5,976 nucleotides of DNA. Source: Fimbriimonadales bacterium (GTDB taxonomy: Bacteria > Armatimonadota > Fimbriimonadia > Fimbriimonadales > ATM1). The notes below the pieces were generated by a model. The model had not been told where the DNA came from, searched no databases, and saw only the letters and a list, made by a program, of their open reading frames with translations. Position 1 is the stretch's first letter. Each line of letters opens with the position of its first letter. The translations under genes and the position numbers were made by a program. Location of the stretch: contig JAICGT010000084.1 in NCBI GenBank assembly GCA_025922995.1, positions 1 to 5,976 on the forward strand, in the 5' to 3' direction. Below, in pieces: positions 1-5,057 of the stretch.

Positions 1-292
1 CACCTTTGCGATCGCGCCGCACATTTTCGGTGTCTGTGTAGACCACCATGTTGTTGTCGGCCGGAAGCGTGCAGCCCGCTTGCGGCTTGGGCATCATCTT
101 CACCGTGCCGTCCGGCTGCTTGAATCCCACGTCTACGAGGCACATGCGGCACATGCCTACCGGTTTCATTCGGGTGTGGTAGCAAAAAATCGGAATTTCA
201 AGGCCGAGACGTTTCACGCTTTCGACGATCAACTCGCCCCGCGGCACCTCGATCTCGATTCCGTTGACTGTAAGGGTTACCGTTTCCGACAT
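1..292 (-). CDS. nuoG: NADH-quinone oxidoreductase subunit G (complex I), N-terminal part
   Basis: This is the N-terminal 97 residues of a complex I peripheral-arm subunit; the rest lies beyond the left edge. NuoG carries several Fe-S clusters that pass electrons from NADH towards quinone at the cytoplasmic face of the membrane. What is visible is the plant-ferredoxin-like [2Fe-2S] domain: an opening VTLTVNGIEIEVPRG strand pair, then cysteines C37 (FCYH), C48 and C51 (GMCRMC) and C74 (AGC), the C-x10-C-x2-C-x22-C ligand pattern of this domain. The insertion between the third and fourth cysteines (FKQPDGTVKMMPKP) resembles Thermus Nqo3-type subunits. The start is the ATG at 292; no strong Shine-Dalgarno sequence precedes it. 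It follows the 69-aa gene by 42 bp on the same strand, and no nuoF lies directly upstream, where it usually sits. A related [2Fe-2S] protein such as a hydrogenase or formate dehydrogenase subunit cannot be fully excluded from this fragment. Confidence 0.87.
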   Translation of the reverse strand, partial: MSETVTLTVNGIEIEVPRGELIVESVKRLGLEIPIFCYHTRMKPVGMCRMCLVDVGFKQPDGTVKMMPKPQAGCTLPADNNMVVYTDTENVRRDRKG

Positions 293-334
293 GGAAGCGG
301 ACGAACGTTACCCCATTCGGCGATGAACGACGGC

Positions 335-544
335 TTACTCCTCGACGTCCTCTGCGGGAATCTCCTCGTCAGCCAACGCCCGAACGCGTTCCATATCGCG
401 GTCTGCAAGGCCACGCGCTTCCTCCATAAGGTCCGCGTCGGACAGCAATGAACCCTCGGCCCGGGCGGTTTCGAAGTATTCCTGAGCGCGACGGTCGACC
501 TCTTCTTCCCAAGGGTCTGGCTCGGTGGTGATTCGCATGGTCAT
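335..544 (-). CDS. small, very acidic protein of unknown function upstream of nuoG
   Basis: I do not recognise this 69-residue protein. One third of its residues are Asp or Glu (15 Glu, 8 Asp), it contains no lysine, and its composition (many Glu, Arg, Ala) predicts a mostly helical soluble protein ending in an acidic tail, AEDVEE. There is no signal peptide or membrane segment. The ATG at 544 is supported by a GGAG seven bases upstream; a second in-frame ATG at 538 is less well placed. It is co-directional with nuoG, 42 bp ahead of it, and likely co-transcribed. It sits back to back with the SRPBCC gene, the two proposed starts lying 25 bp apart. Whether it has any role in complex I is not shown by the sequence. 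Confidence 0.72.
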   Translation of the reverse strand: MTMRITTEPDPWEEEVDRRAQEYFETARAEGSLLSDADLMEEARGLADRDMERVRALADEEIPAEDVEE

Positions 545-551
545 GTATACG

Positions 552-555
552 CTCC
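552..555 (-). promoter_or_regulatory. Shine-Dalgarno site of the 69-aa gene
   Basis: On the minus strand GGAG is followed by the seven-base spacer CGTATAC and then the ATG at 544. This spacing decides the start of the small acidic gene. It lies inside the short divergent interval shared with the plus-strand gene starting at 570, so transcription signals of the two genes must overlap each other's coding ends. Confidence 0.6.
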
Positions 556-569
556 ATACTGGTGTTACG

Positions 570-947
570 ATGCCGTTCGAAGTCGTTGTTAGTCAGATTC
601 TCCCGGTCGACCTAGAGACAGCGTGGAAGCTAGTTGCCACCGAACAAGGGTGGAGCAAGTGGTTCACCAGCGGAGCAAGTTTCGACGCGGTGCCCGGCGC
701 CACATACAAAACTGCGGACGGAGACGAGGGCGAGATCGTCGAAGTGCTTGGCGGAGAGCGAATAGCATTCTCGTGGGAGCATCCCAAGCACCCAAAGGGC
801 AGCATGGTGGTCATTTCGGTCGGGAGCGTAGAACGGGGCAGCCGCGTAGAGATCCGTCATACGAATGTGCCGACTCAGGACTTGGCAAACGAGCTTCGAG
901 CGGCGTGGAACAACGTTGCGTCTGTACTGGCTAACGCGACGATTTAG
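570..947 (+). CDS. SRPBCC / AHSA1-like domain protein
   Basis: This 125-residue protein is a single START-like (SRPBCC) domain of the AHSA1 type, a small helix-grip fold with a hydrophobic pocket for an unknown ligand. The family order is visible: an opening strand FEVVVSQILPVDLETAWKLV with the early helix, a W-x-x-WF motif (GWSKWF), a GATYKTADGDEGEIVEV hairpin, an IAFSWEHP strand, an RVEIRHTNV strand, and a long C-terminal helix with the typical tryptophan (RAAWNNVASVL). I chose the ATG at 570 because the domain begins directly there; the frame stays open upstream (ATG at 537 and 543), but those starts would intrude into the divergent gene. No clear ribosome binding site precedes 570. It ends two bases before the deacetylase gene, which suggests one transcript. 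Function within the family cannot be specified. Confidence 0.78.
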   Translation: MPFEVVVSQILPVDLETAWKLVATEQGWSKWFTSGASFDAVPGATYKTADGDEGEIVEVLGGERIAFSWEHPKHPKGSMVVISVGSVERGSRVEIRHTNVPTQDLANELRAAWNNVASVLANATI

Positions 948-949
948 GA

Positions 950-1687
950 ATGCGCTACTTGTATTTTCTTGCGGGATGGGTTGTCCTAGGGCTTGTTCTA
1001 TGGTACGTCCTTCGAACCGTGCCCACAGCTTCCCCGGCTGCCATGGTGGAAGCAGGCGAGGCTATGCTCAGAGTCCGCCGGGTTGTCGCCGTTGTCGCGC
1101 ACCCTGATGACGCCGAGTACTGGATCTCGGGCACGCTTGCCCGACTTGTCGGCGAAGGGGCGCGGGTCGTGCTCGTCGTCGCTAGCGATGGCGAGAAAGG
1201 TCACAATCGCGTCGGGTCCGCAGACCTTGCTTCGACGCGTCGCGCCGAACAGCGAGCAGCCGGGAGTGTGATCGGCTACTCCGACATCGTTTTCCTCGGG
1301 CAACCGGATAGAGCCGCTGCGGACGGCCCGAACGTGAGCGAACTCATTGCAGAAGTCCTGACCAAGGAGCAACCGGACCTTGTGATCACGTTCGACGGTT
1401 GGAAGCCGAGCCTTCCCTATTTACATCCCGACCACGAAGCGATAGGGCGTGTGACGGTGCGTGCCGTGGAACAATCCGGACGCTCGCCGGACATCTACTT
1501 GTTCCATACTCGTCGACCGAACGTTGCCGTCGACATTTCATCCGTAGCTGAGCAAAAAGCCGCTGCGTTCAGCGCTCATGCTTCGCAGCATGGAGGGAAT
1601 ACCGGCGAGGGACCGGTTCGAAGGATGCGCGAAGCAGGCAAGCAATACGGCCTGCCACCGGTCGAACTTTTTCGAAAATTAGAATGA
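950..1687 (+). CDS. membrane-anchored PIG-L / LmbE-type N-deacetylase
   Basis: This 245-residue protein belongs to the PIG-L/LmbE family, zinc-dependent hydrolases that deacetylate N-acetylglucosamine-type substrates, as in MshB, BshB and GlcNAc-PI deacetylase. The signature AHPDDAE is at residues 50-56: H51 and D54 are expected metal ligands and D53 the general base by family analogy. The second signature HPDH is at 159-162, with H162 the third ligand. TRRAEQRAAGSVIG (96-109) and the C-terminal SAHASQHGG are further family blocks. Residues 4-21 form a hydrophobic segment followed by R22, an uncleaved signal anchor by appearance; many bacterial relatives lack one. Whether the catalytic domain faces the cytoplasm or the outside is not settled. 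It starts two bases after the SRPBCC stop, and its TGA overlaps the next ATG (ATGA), indicating translational coupling with the phosphotransferase-like gene. The substrate is unknown; no bacillithiol or mycothiol ligase is in view. Confidence 0.88.
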   Translation: MRYLYFLAGWVVLGLVLWYVLRTVPTASPAAMVEAGEAMLRVRRVVAVVAHPDDAEYWISGTLARLVGEGARVVLVVASDGEKGHNRVGSADLASTRRAEQRAAGSVIGYSDIVFLGQPDRAAADGPNVSELIAEVLTKEQPDLVITFDGWKPSLPYLHPDHEAIGRVTVRAVEQSGRSPDIYLFHTRRPNVAVDISSVAEQKAAAFSAHASQHGGNTGEGPVRRMREAGKQYGLPPVELFRKLE

Positions 1688-1890
1688 AGCCATATTTAGA
1701 ACTGACCGTCGCCGGACAATTTAGGCGCTTGCGCGAAGCCGCTCTCGAAGCATGTCGCCAATTTGGGATCGAAGTCGTCTCATTGAAGCCGCTCAATCAT
1801 GGTGAGAACACAACCTTCCGGGCTCTAGACAAGCTTGGAGAAAGGCATGTGATTCGAATCCATCGCCCGGGATATCAAACGTTCAATTCG
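1684..1890 (+). pseudogene. APH-type phosphotransferase, N-terminal remnant truncated at a junction
   Basis: The first ~65 codons read as the N-terminus of a choline/aminoglycoside-phosphotransferase-type kinase (PF01636, homoserine kinase II / SrkA-like): a helix TVAGQFRRLREAALEACRQFG, then LKPLNHGENTTFRAL (nucleotide-loop strand pair) and GERHVIRIHRPGYQT (the beta strand that normally carries the ATP-binding basic residue). Similarity stops near 1880-1895. The frame stays open to 2286, but that stretch is only the antisense of hslU and does not look like protein. Everything catalytic (HGD-x-x-x-x-N and DFD loops) is missing. The start is the ATG inside the ATGA overlap with the deacetylase gene, so the intact ancestor was probably coupled to it. 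This is either a real deletion junction or a misassembly; family assignment from 65 residues is moderately secure. Confidence 0.7.
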
Positions 1891-1894
1891 AATC
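1852..1894. repeat. duplicated 9-bp self-complementary motif ATTCGAATC at the junction
   Basis: ATTCGAATC occurs at 1852-1860 and again at 1886-1894, in the same orientation and 34 bases apart. The first copy extends to the perfect 10-bp palindrome GATTCGAATC (1851-1860). The second copy lies where the phosphotransferase homology ends and the hslU antisense begins. Such microhomology could have served a deletion or template switch, but a 9-bp match can also be chance. Confidence 0.5.
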
Positions 1895-2618
1895 GTTACG
1901 CGGCGCGTCGTTTTTGTTTTCATTCCGGGCGGGCCGCCGAAGGGAAGATCGATTCCCATTTCTTCCATTCCTTGCGGCGAAAACACCTGAAAGAACGGCG
2001 AAGAAACGTCATCTACTTCAATTTCAATTGTCTCTTTATCGCGATCTCCGCTTTCGACTTGCTCCTTCGTTCGCCGATCTCTGCGCGCCCAATCCTCGTC
2101 GTTCGGTTGCTCCGGCTGTTGTTCGGGCGGCTCCATGCCGAAAGCCTCCATCGCCTGGCGCATCATGGGATTATCGGATCGACGCGAGCGGTATGGCGTC
2201 CACCAACATTTCGACAATGCGCTCGATCGCGCGCTTGCGTGCTGATTCTTCGACCTCCGCGGTTTTTTCGTCCTCCACTAACGTAAGGCTACGTTGACCA
2301 GGTCCCTCACGATGGAATCTACATCGCGCCCAACGTATCCAACTTTCGTGAATTTCGTCGCCTCGACTTTGATGAACGGCGTCTTGGCGAGTTGGGCGAT
2401 TCGGCGCGCGATTTCGGTCTTGCCAAGGCCGGTCGGCCCGATCATGAGAATGTTCTTTGGAATTATCTCCGCCGCGGCTTCGGCGGGCCGACTTTGGCGG
2501 CGAAAGCGGTTTCTAAGGGCGACGGCCACGGCGCGCTTGGCATTGTTTTGGCCGATGATGTACTTGTCTAATTCGGCGACGATTTGTCGGGAGTCACGTC
2601 TTCGATGGGGAGGCTCAT
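1890..2618 (-). pseudogene. hslU: HslU (ClpY) ATPase of the HslUV protease, 3'-truncated and frame-disrupted
   Basis: HslU is the AAA+ unfoldase that feeds proteins to the HslV peptidase. Visible in order: the N-terminal [28 protein letters not shown] block, Walker A GPTGLGKT (2416-2439), [27 protein letters not shown], then I-domain segments AEVEESARKRAIERIVEML, DNPMMRQAMEAFGMEPPEQQ and QGMEEMGIDLPFGGPPG. Three apparent frame changes occur: a missing base in the C run near 2592-2594 (restoring it gives VTPRQIV), a missing base near 2281-2284 followed at once by a TAG, and a compensating extra base between about 2171 and 2200. After RRVTI (~1890) homology ends, so Walker B, sensors and the C-terminal domain are absent: about 245 of the usual ~440-460 residues remain. 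The ATG at 2618 is preferred because GGGGAGG lies just upstream; an ATG at 2631 joins the body frame only because of the first indel. hslV, usually adjacent upstream, is not there. Confidence 0.85.
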
Positions 2619-2631
2619 TTAGCCTCCCCAT
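2605..2631 (-). promoter_or_regulatory. hairpin over the hslU ribosome binding site and start codon
   Basis: On the minus strand an 11-base arm AUGGGGAGGCU pairs perfectly with AGCCUCCCCAU across a five-base loop AAAUG. The Shine-Dalgarno GGGGAGG (2628-2622) is wholly inside the 5' arm, and the last three loop bases are the proposed hslU start codon (2618-2616). The arrangement fits a translational control element, for example a thermosensor for this heat-shock-type gene. There is no U-tract, so it is not a classical intrinsic terminator for the upstream 349-aa gene, although its position 19 bases after that stop would suit one. Confidence 0.55.
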
Positions 2632-2649
2632 TGTACTTGGGTGCTGCTT

Positions 2650-3699
2650 CTAACGAAGCCAGGTGGGTACGCCGTATACTGCATAATCGGCAGGCAAGGG
2701 CTGTCGGCCGAGCGCTTTGCGGTAGGTCTTTCGCAACAAAGTTGTATAGTTCGAGGACCACTCTGCGGTATTGACGAGTCGCGTGGAGCCGTTCATGAGG
2801 CCGACGATCCGATTCCCGTCCAAATCCGGATCCTGCTCGTACCACACCGGCAAAGACGCGCCGTTCGGAAGTGTGCCCGCATCGACGCCCGCCAGCGACA
2901 TGTTGAACAGGAAACGCACGCCGTCGCGAGGGCAGGCGGCGAGGCGATAGAAGTCCATCGGTGGCATCGCAGTCGATCGTGCGCCTGCCACAACCCCGTA
3001 CATCGAAGCGGTCGACTGCACATACGGAAACACGTTCTTCGATTCCGCCAGCATGATCTCGGTCCGCAGAAGCAGGGCTTTCATCGCGGCATGGCGAGAG
3101 GCGCGGCCGCTTCCGGATACAGCCTCGGCGGGACTGAGGAACACAGGTGTCGGGCCGGTGAGTTCAAACGCCCCTCCGCCATGCTCCTCGACGAGGCTCG
3201 GCGCCGCTTGCGGTGCCGTGGCGACCGTTGTTGCTGGCGGTGTAAACTTGCTGAAGTCCGGCGAGATCTTGCCGAGAGGACGGATGGCGGTGACCGAATC
3301 GACGCGAATCAACTTGAGTTGTAAGTTCTTGGGTGGATCTGTAGACGCCATCGCCTCCGTGAGCGAGAAGCCGTAGGTTACGTAAAACGGTTGGCCATCG
3401 ACTCGCAGAATCTGCCCCTTCGTCCAAACGGCGGAGAGCCCAGCGATTGCCTCCGGTGGGGGCCCCGAGGTTTGTTCGGCGCCCATCATCAGGCCGAGCA
3501 TCATCGTCGGCGACGTTAGGAAGCTTTCTATGCCACTGGCTGCACTCGTCGTCTGCATTTCCACCGCGGTGAAGTCCGCAGGTACGGCAGCAATGGCTAC
3601 TTCCAGCGGGGCAGCTTTGCCTGACAGAACATCGGCGAGCGTTGTATCCGTGCCTTGCGAAATAATCAGAAACGTTGCGATTACGGGTGCTAAGAACAT
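2650..3699 (-). CDS. exported protein of unknown function with H-X9-DG-like C-terminus
   Basis: This 349-residue protein starts at an ATG with GAGGAG six bases upstream (3706-3711), a strong ribosome binding site. Residues 1-14 are hydrophobic (MFLAPVIATFLIIS) and look like a signal peptide or short anchor, though lacking a basic N-terminus. Residues 80-145 form a compact domain with ILRVDGQPFYVTYGFSL and LQLKLIRVDSVTAI; 150-172 is a Pro/Ala/Thr-rich linker; 200-314 shows a conserved-looking helix MKALLLRTEIMLAESKNVF, a central FLFNMSLAGVDAGTLPNGASLPVWYE and LMNGSTRLVNTAEW. This last part resembles the C-terminal layout of pseudopilin-like H-X9-DG proteins (a strand naming a date or value, then a DGHVKWV..EW-type block), here with N in place of D and no histidine. 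No type IV prepilin cleavage motif is present. It is likely secreted or periplasmic. It lies 31 bp upstream of the hslU start, possibly in one transcript. Function is unknown. Confidence 0.78.
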   Translation of the reverse strand: MFLAPVIATFLIISQGTDTTLADVLSGKAAPLEVAIAAVPADFTAVEMQTTSAASGIESFLTSPTMMLGLMMGAEQTSGPPPEAIAGLSAVWTKGQILRVDGQPFYVTYGFSLTEAMASTDPPKNLQLKLIRVDSVTAIRPLGKISPDFSKFTPPATTVATAPQAAPSLVEEHGGGAFELTGPTPVFLSPAEAVSGSGRASRHAAMKALLLRTEIMLAESKNVFPYVQSTASMYGVVAGARSTAMPPMDFYRLAACPRDGVRFLFNMSLAGVDAGTLPNGASLPVWYEQDPDLDGNRIVGLMNGSTRLVNTAEWSSNYTTLLRKTYRKALGRQPLPADYAVYGVPTWLR

Positions 3700-4153
3700 T
3701 TAATTCTCCTCAATCACATTTTGACACTTCGAGCGCACCTCCCGCGCTGTTCGCTTGGCGTCATTCCATGGAAAACTGCGGCCCGTCCGTCCTCGGCGTA
3801 GCTCTAACGCCTGCACTCAGGATGTAGGCACGGCGGGGGGCGTCAGATCGCTTTGGGTCCGGTGTAGTGCAGGGTGCGGCTAAGGTGAAAGGTCGCCGAT
3901 CCCCGCACCACTCCATCGACAACGATCCGCGCCTGCATGGCCTCGAGGGCCCCGGGTATTGGGCACGCGATCGCAGCCGTAGTGTCGATTCCCTCAGGGA
4001 ACCACTTCCAGAAGATGGGATCCCGGAAGGAAAACCACATGCAGCCGTTTTCGAGCGTTGCCGGCAGGGTGCCGCTGCCCGTTAGCAGTCGACTCCACGC
4101 GGACGCGGGAGTAGGGAGAGGTCTTGGCGGTGGGAGGTTCGGACGATCAAACG
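3700..4153. other. gene-poor interval with one doubtful ORF
   Basis: Apart from the ribosome binding site of the 349-aa gene at 3706-3711 and the uncertain 65-aa ORF at 3843-4040, I see no gene, repeat or RNA here. No good sigma-70 pair precedes the 349-aa gene on the minus strand. A TTGACA at 3721-3726 on the plus strand has no matching -10 and leads into no gene. The minus frame of the 65-aa ORF stays open upstream through 4041-4150 as a proline-rich translation (PNLPPPRPLPTPASAWSRLL) without an ATG, GTG or TTG start that I could find. Confidence 0.5.
3843..4040 (-). CDS. doubtful 65-aa ORF, possibly a gene remnant
   Basis: An ATG at 4040 opens 65 codons beginning MWFSFRDPIFWKWFPEG and ending HLSRTLHYTGPKAI. 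It is rich in aromatic residues at its N-terminus and has a strand-like RIVVDGVVRGSATFHL; I recognise no family. No Shine-Dalgarno sequence precedes the ATG. The same frame remains open far upstream, back to the tRNA terminator, which suits either the C-terminal end of a gene that lost its start or a chance open frame. It lies 143 bp upstream of, and in the same direction as, the 349-aa gene. Confidence 0.3.
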   Translation of the reverse strand: MWFSFRDPIFWKWFPEGIDTTAAIACPIPGALEAMQARIVVDGVVRGSATFHLSRTLHYTGPKAI

Positions 4154-4183
4154 AAAAAAGCCTCGGCAGGCGGCCGAGGCTTT
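4154..4183 (-). terminator. intrinsic terminator after the tRNA cluster
   Basis: On the minus strand AAAGCCTCGGC pairs perfectly over 11 bp with GCCGAGGCTTT around the loop CGCCT, and the T run continues to six Ts (4159-4154). It begins six bases after the 3' end of tRNA-Gly and should end the symporter-FHA-tRNA transcript or a shorter tRNA transcript. Confidence 0.9.
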
Positions 4184-4188
4184 GAAAC

Positions 4189-4263
4189 TGGAGCGGGAAA
4201 CGAGATTCGAACTCGCGACATTCTCGTTGGCAACGAGATGCTCTACCACTGAGCTATTCCCGC
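4189..4263 (-). tRNA. tRNA-Gly (anticodon GCC)
   Basis: A full cloverleaf is readable on the minus strand: acceptor GCGGGAA/TTCCCGC, D arm GCTC-AGTGGTA-GAGC, anticodon arm TCTCG-TTGCCAA-CGAGA with anticodon GCC, T arm GCGAG-TTCGAAT-CTCGT, discriminator T and an encoded CCA (4191-4189). Length is 75 bases including CCA. It is the last of three tRNAs, directly before the terminator. Confidence 0.97.
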
Positions 4264-4274
4264 GATCGCGTGAA

Positions 4275-4280
4275 TTTATA
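4275..4280 (-). promoter_or_regulatory. possible -10 element ahead of tRNA-Gly
   Basis: TATAAA lies 11 bases before the mature 5' end of tRNA-Gly in the AT-rich 36-base spacer after tRNA-Thr. The hexamer 17 bases further upstream (TCCACG) matches the -35 consensus poorly, so an internal promoter is only a weak possibility; the AT-rich spacer could equally be a processing site. Confidence 0.25.
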
Positions 4281-4299
4281 CCCTAACCGTCGAAAATCG

Positions 4300-4374
4300 T
4301 GGAGCCTTTGACGGGAATCGGACCCGTGACCTCCTCTTTACCAAAGAGGTGCTCTACCACTGAGCTACAAAGGC
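4300..4374 (-). tRNA. tRNA-Thr (anticodon GGT)
   Basis: Minus-strand cloverleaf: acceptor GCCTTTG/CAAAGGC, D arm GCTC-AGTGGTA-GAGC, anticodon arm CCTCT-TTGGTAA-AGAGG with anticodon GGT, T arm ACGGG-TCCGATT-CCCGT, discriminator T and encoded CCA (4302-4300); 75 bases with CCA. Only seven bases separate it from tRNA-Tyr upstream, so both come from one precursor. Confidence 0.97.
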
Positions 4375-4381
4375 TTGGAAA

Positions 4382-4467
4382 TGGTGGGGAGAGTAGGATT
4401 CGAACCTACGTAGGCATCCGCCGGCAGATTTACAGTCTGCTCCCATTGGCCACTCGGGCATCTCCCC
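4382..4467 (-). tRNA. tRNA-Tyr (anticodon GTA)
   Basis: This is a class II tRNA of 86 bases with CCA: acceptor GGGGAGA/TCTCCCC, D region CCCGAGTGGCCAATGGG, anticodon arm GCAGA-CTGTAAA-TCTGC with anticodon GTA, a long variable arm with a GGC/GCC stem, T arm GTAGG-TTCGAAT-CCTAC, discriminator A, CCA at 4384-4382. The long variable arm is as expected for bacterial tRNA-Tyr. It is the first tRNA of the cluster; a TACATT at 4485-4480 is a possible weak -10 without a matching -35. Confidence 0.97.
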
Positions 4468-4555
4468 ACGGGAGCGTGGAATGTACCTCAAACGGCCCGG
4501 TCCTGCCCACATTGGGTAGCTTCTCAACCGTCGCAGTTGGAGTGCATTTGGAGTA

Positions 4556-4572
4556 CGCGACCCATGGTCGCG
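4556..4572 (-). other. short perfect hairpin between the FHA gene and tRNA-Tyr
   Basis: CGCGACC and GGTCGCG form a seven-base-pair stem around a three-base loop, starting eight bases after the FHA stop. No T run follows, so it is not a convincing terminator. It could protect or help process the 3' end of the FHA message before the tRNAs. Confidence 0.35.
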
Positions 4573-4580
4573 CTTTCGTA

Positions 4581-5057
4581 TCAGACCGGCTCGGGACCAA
4601 CCGACTCCGATTCTGCCGGCGGCGCCACGTAAAAGACAAACCGCACGTTGCCGAATGCAATCGTCTGCCCGTCCGAAAGTTCGATTTCGCTGTCGATCTG
4701 TTCGAAGTCCGTATCTCCCATCATGAACGTGCCGTTGCTGGAACCCAAATCGGAAAGCATCCATCTGCCGTCCTCGTTTCGAATCTCGGCGTGCTTGCGC
4801 GAAATGTAGCTGCCTTCGGGAAGCGGCCCGAGATCGACATCGACCGGCCCGACGGTCTCGTCGAACCTGCCAATGACGGCTCGCCCACGAATCTCGTAGG
4901 TTTCCTCGGTTACTGCGCCGTCGCGCACGAGGACGAGGCGAGCATGCGGCAGGTCGTCGGGTGTCACAACCATCCCCTCGCCGGCGGCCTGTTCTTCCTG
5001 CAGCACGTCTTCTTCGGGCAGTTCTTCGTTTGGAAGGATAACTTCGTCGTCGTTCAT
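4581..5057 (-). CDS. FHA-domain protein (phosphothreonine-binding)
   Basis: This 158-residue cytoplasmic protein carries a single forkhead-associated domain, which binds phosphothreonine peptides and commonly takes part in Ser/Thr-kinase signalling. The diagnostic motifs are all present: the GR pair at 63-64 (VIGRFDE), SRKH at 86-89, and GSSNGT at 105-110 with the conserved N108, followed by the closing strands (DGQTIAFGNVRFVFYV). Residues 1-35 are acidic and likely disordered (DDEVILPNEELPEEDVLQEE); T32 in VVTPDD is a possible phosphorylation site but is not the ETTS motif of GarA. The ATG at 5057 is chosen because AAAGGA lies ten bases upstream and the ATG overlaps the symporter stop as ATGA; the open frame further upstream is antisense-free overlap with the symporter only. 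It is translationally coupled to the symporter and precedes the tRNA cluster by 113 bp. The partner kinase is not in the window. Confidence 0.9.
   Translation of the reverse strand: MNDDEVILPNEELPEEDVLQEEQAAGEGMVVTPDDLPHARLVLVRDGAVTEETYEIRGRAVIGRFDETVGPVDVDLGPLPEGSYISRKHAEIRNEDGRWMLSDLGSSNGTFMMGDTDFEQIDSEIELSDGQTIAFGNVRFVFYVAPPAESESVGPEPV

Noticed and set aside
80..451. 123-codon plus-strand frame at the left end
   Set aside because: It is antisense to nuoG and the 69-aa gene; the minus strand shows the [2Fe-2S] cysteine pattern.
1891..2286. C-terminal two thirds of the 200-codon plus-strand frame that starts at 1684
   Set aside because: It is the antisense of hslU; its translation is arginine-rich and shows no protein-like pattern, while the minus strand has clear HslU motifs.
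2605..2631. Reading the hairpin as an intrinsic terminator of the 349-aa gene
   Set aside because: No U run follows on the minus strand, and the Shine-Dalgarno and start codon of hslU fall inside it.
2641..3324. 227-codon plus-strand frame opposite the 349-aa gene
   Set aside because: It is a high-GC shadow; the minus-strand frame is longer, has a strong ribosome binding site and a signal-like N-terminus.
3721..3726. TTGACA as a plus-strand -35 box
   Set aside because: No -10 at suitable spacing and no plus-strand gene follows.
4354..4764. 136-codon minus-strand frame across the tRNAs
   Set aside because: It reads through tRNA-Tyr and the end of the FHA gene in another frame and has no family features.
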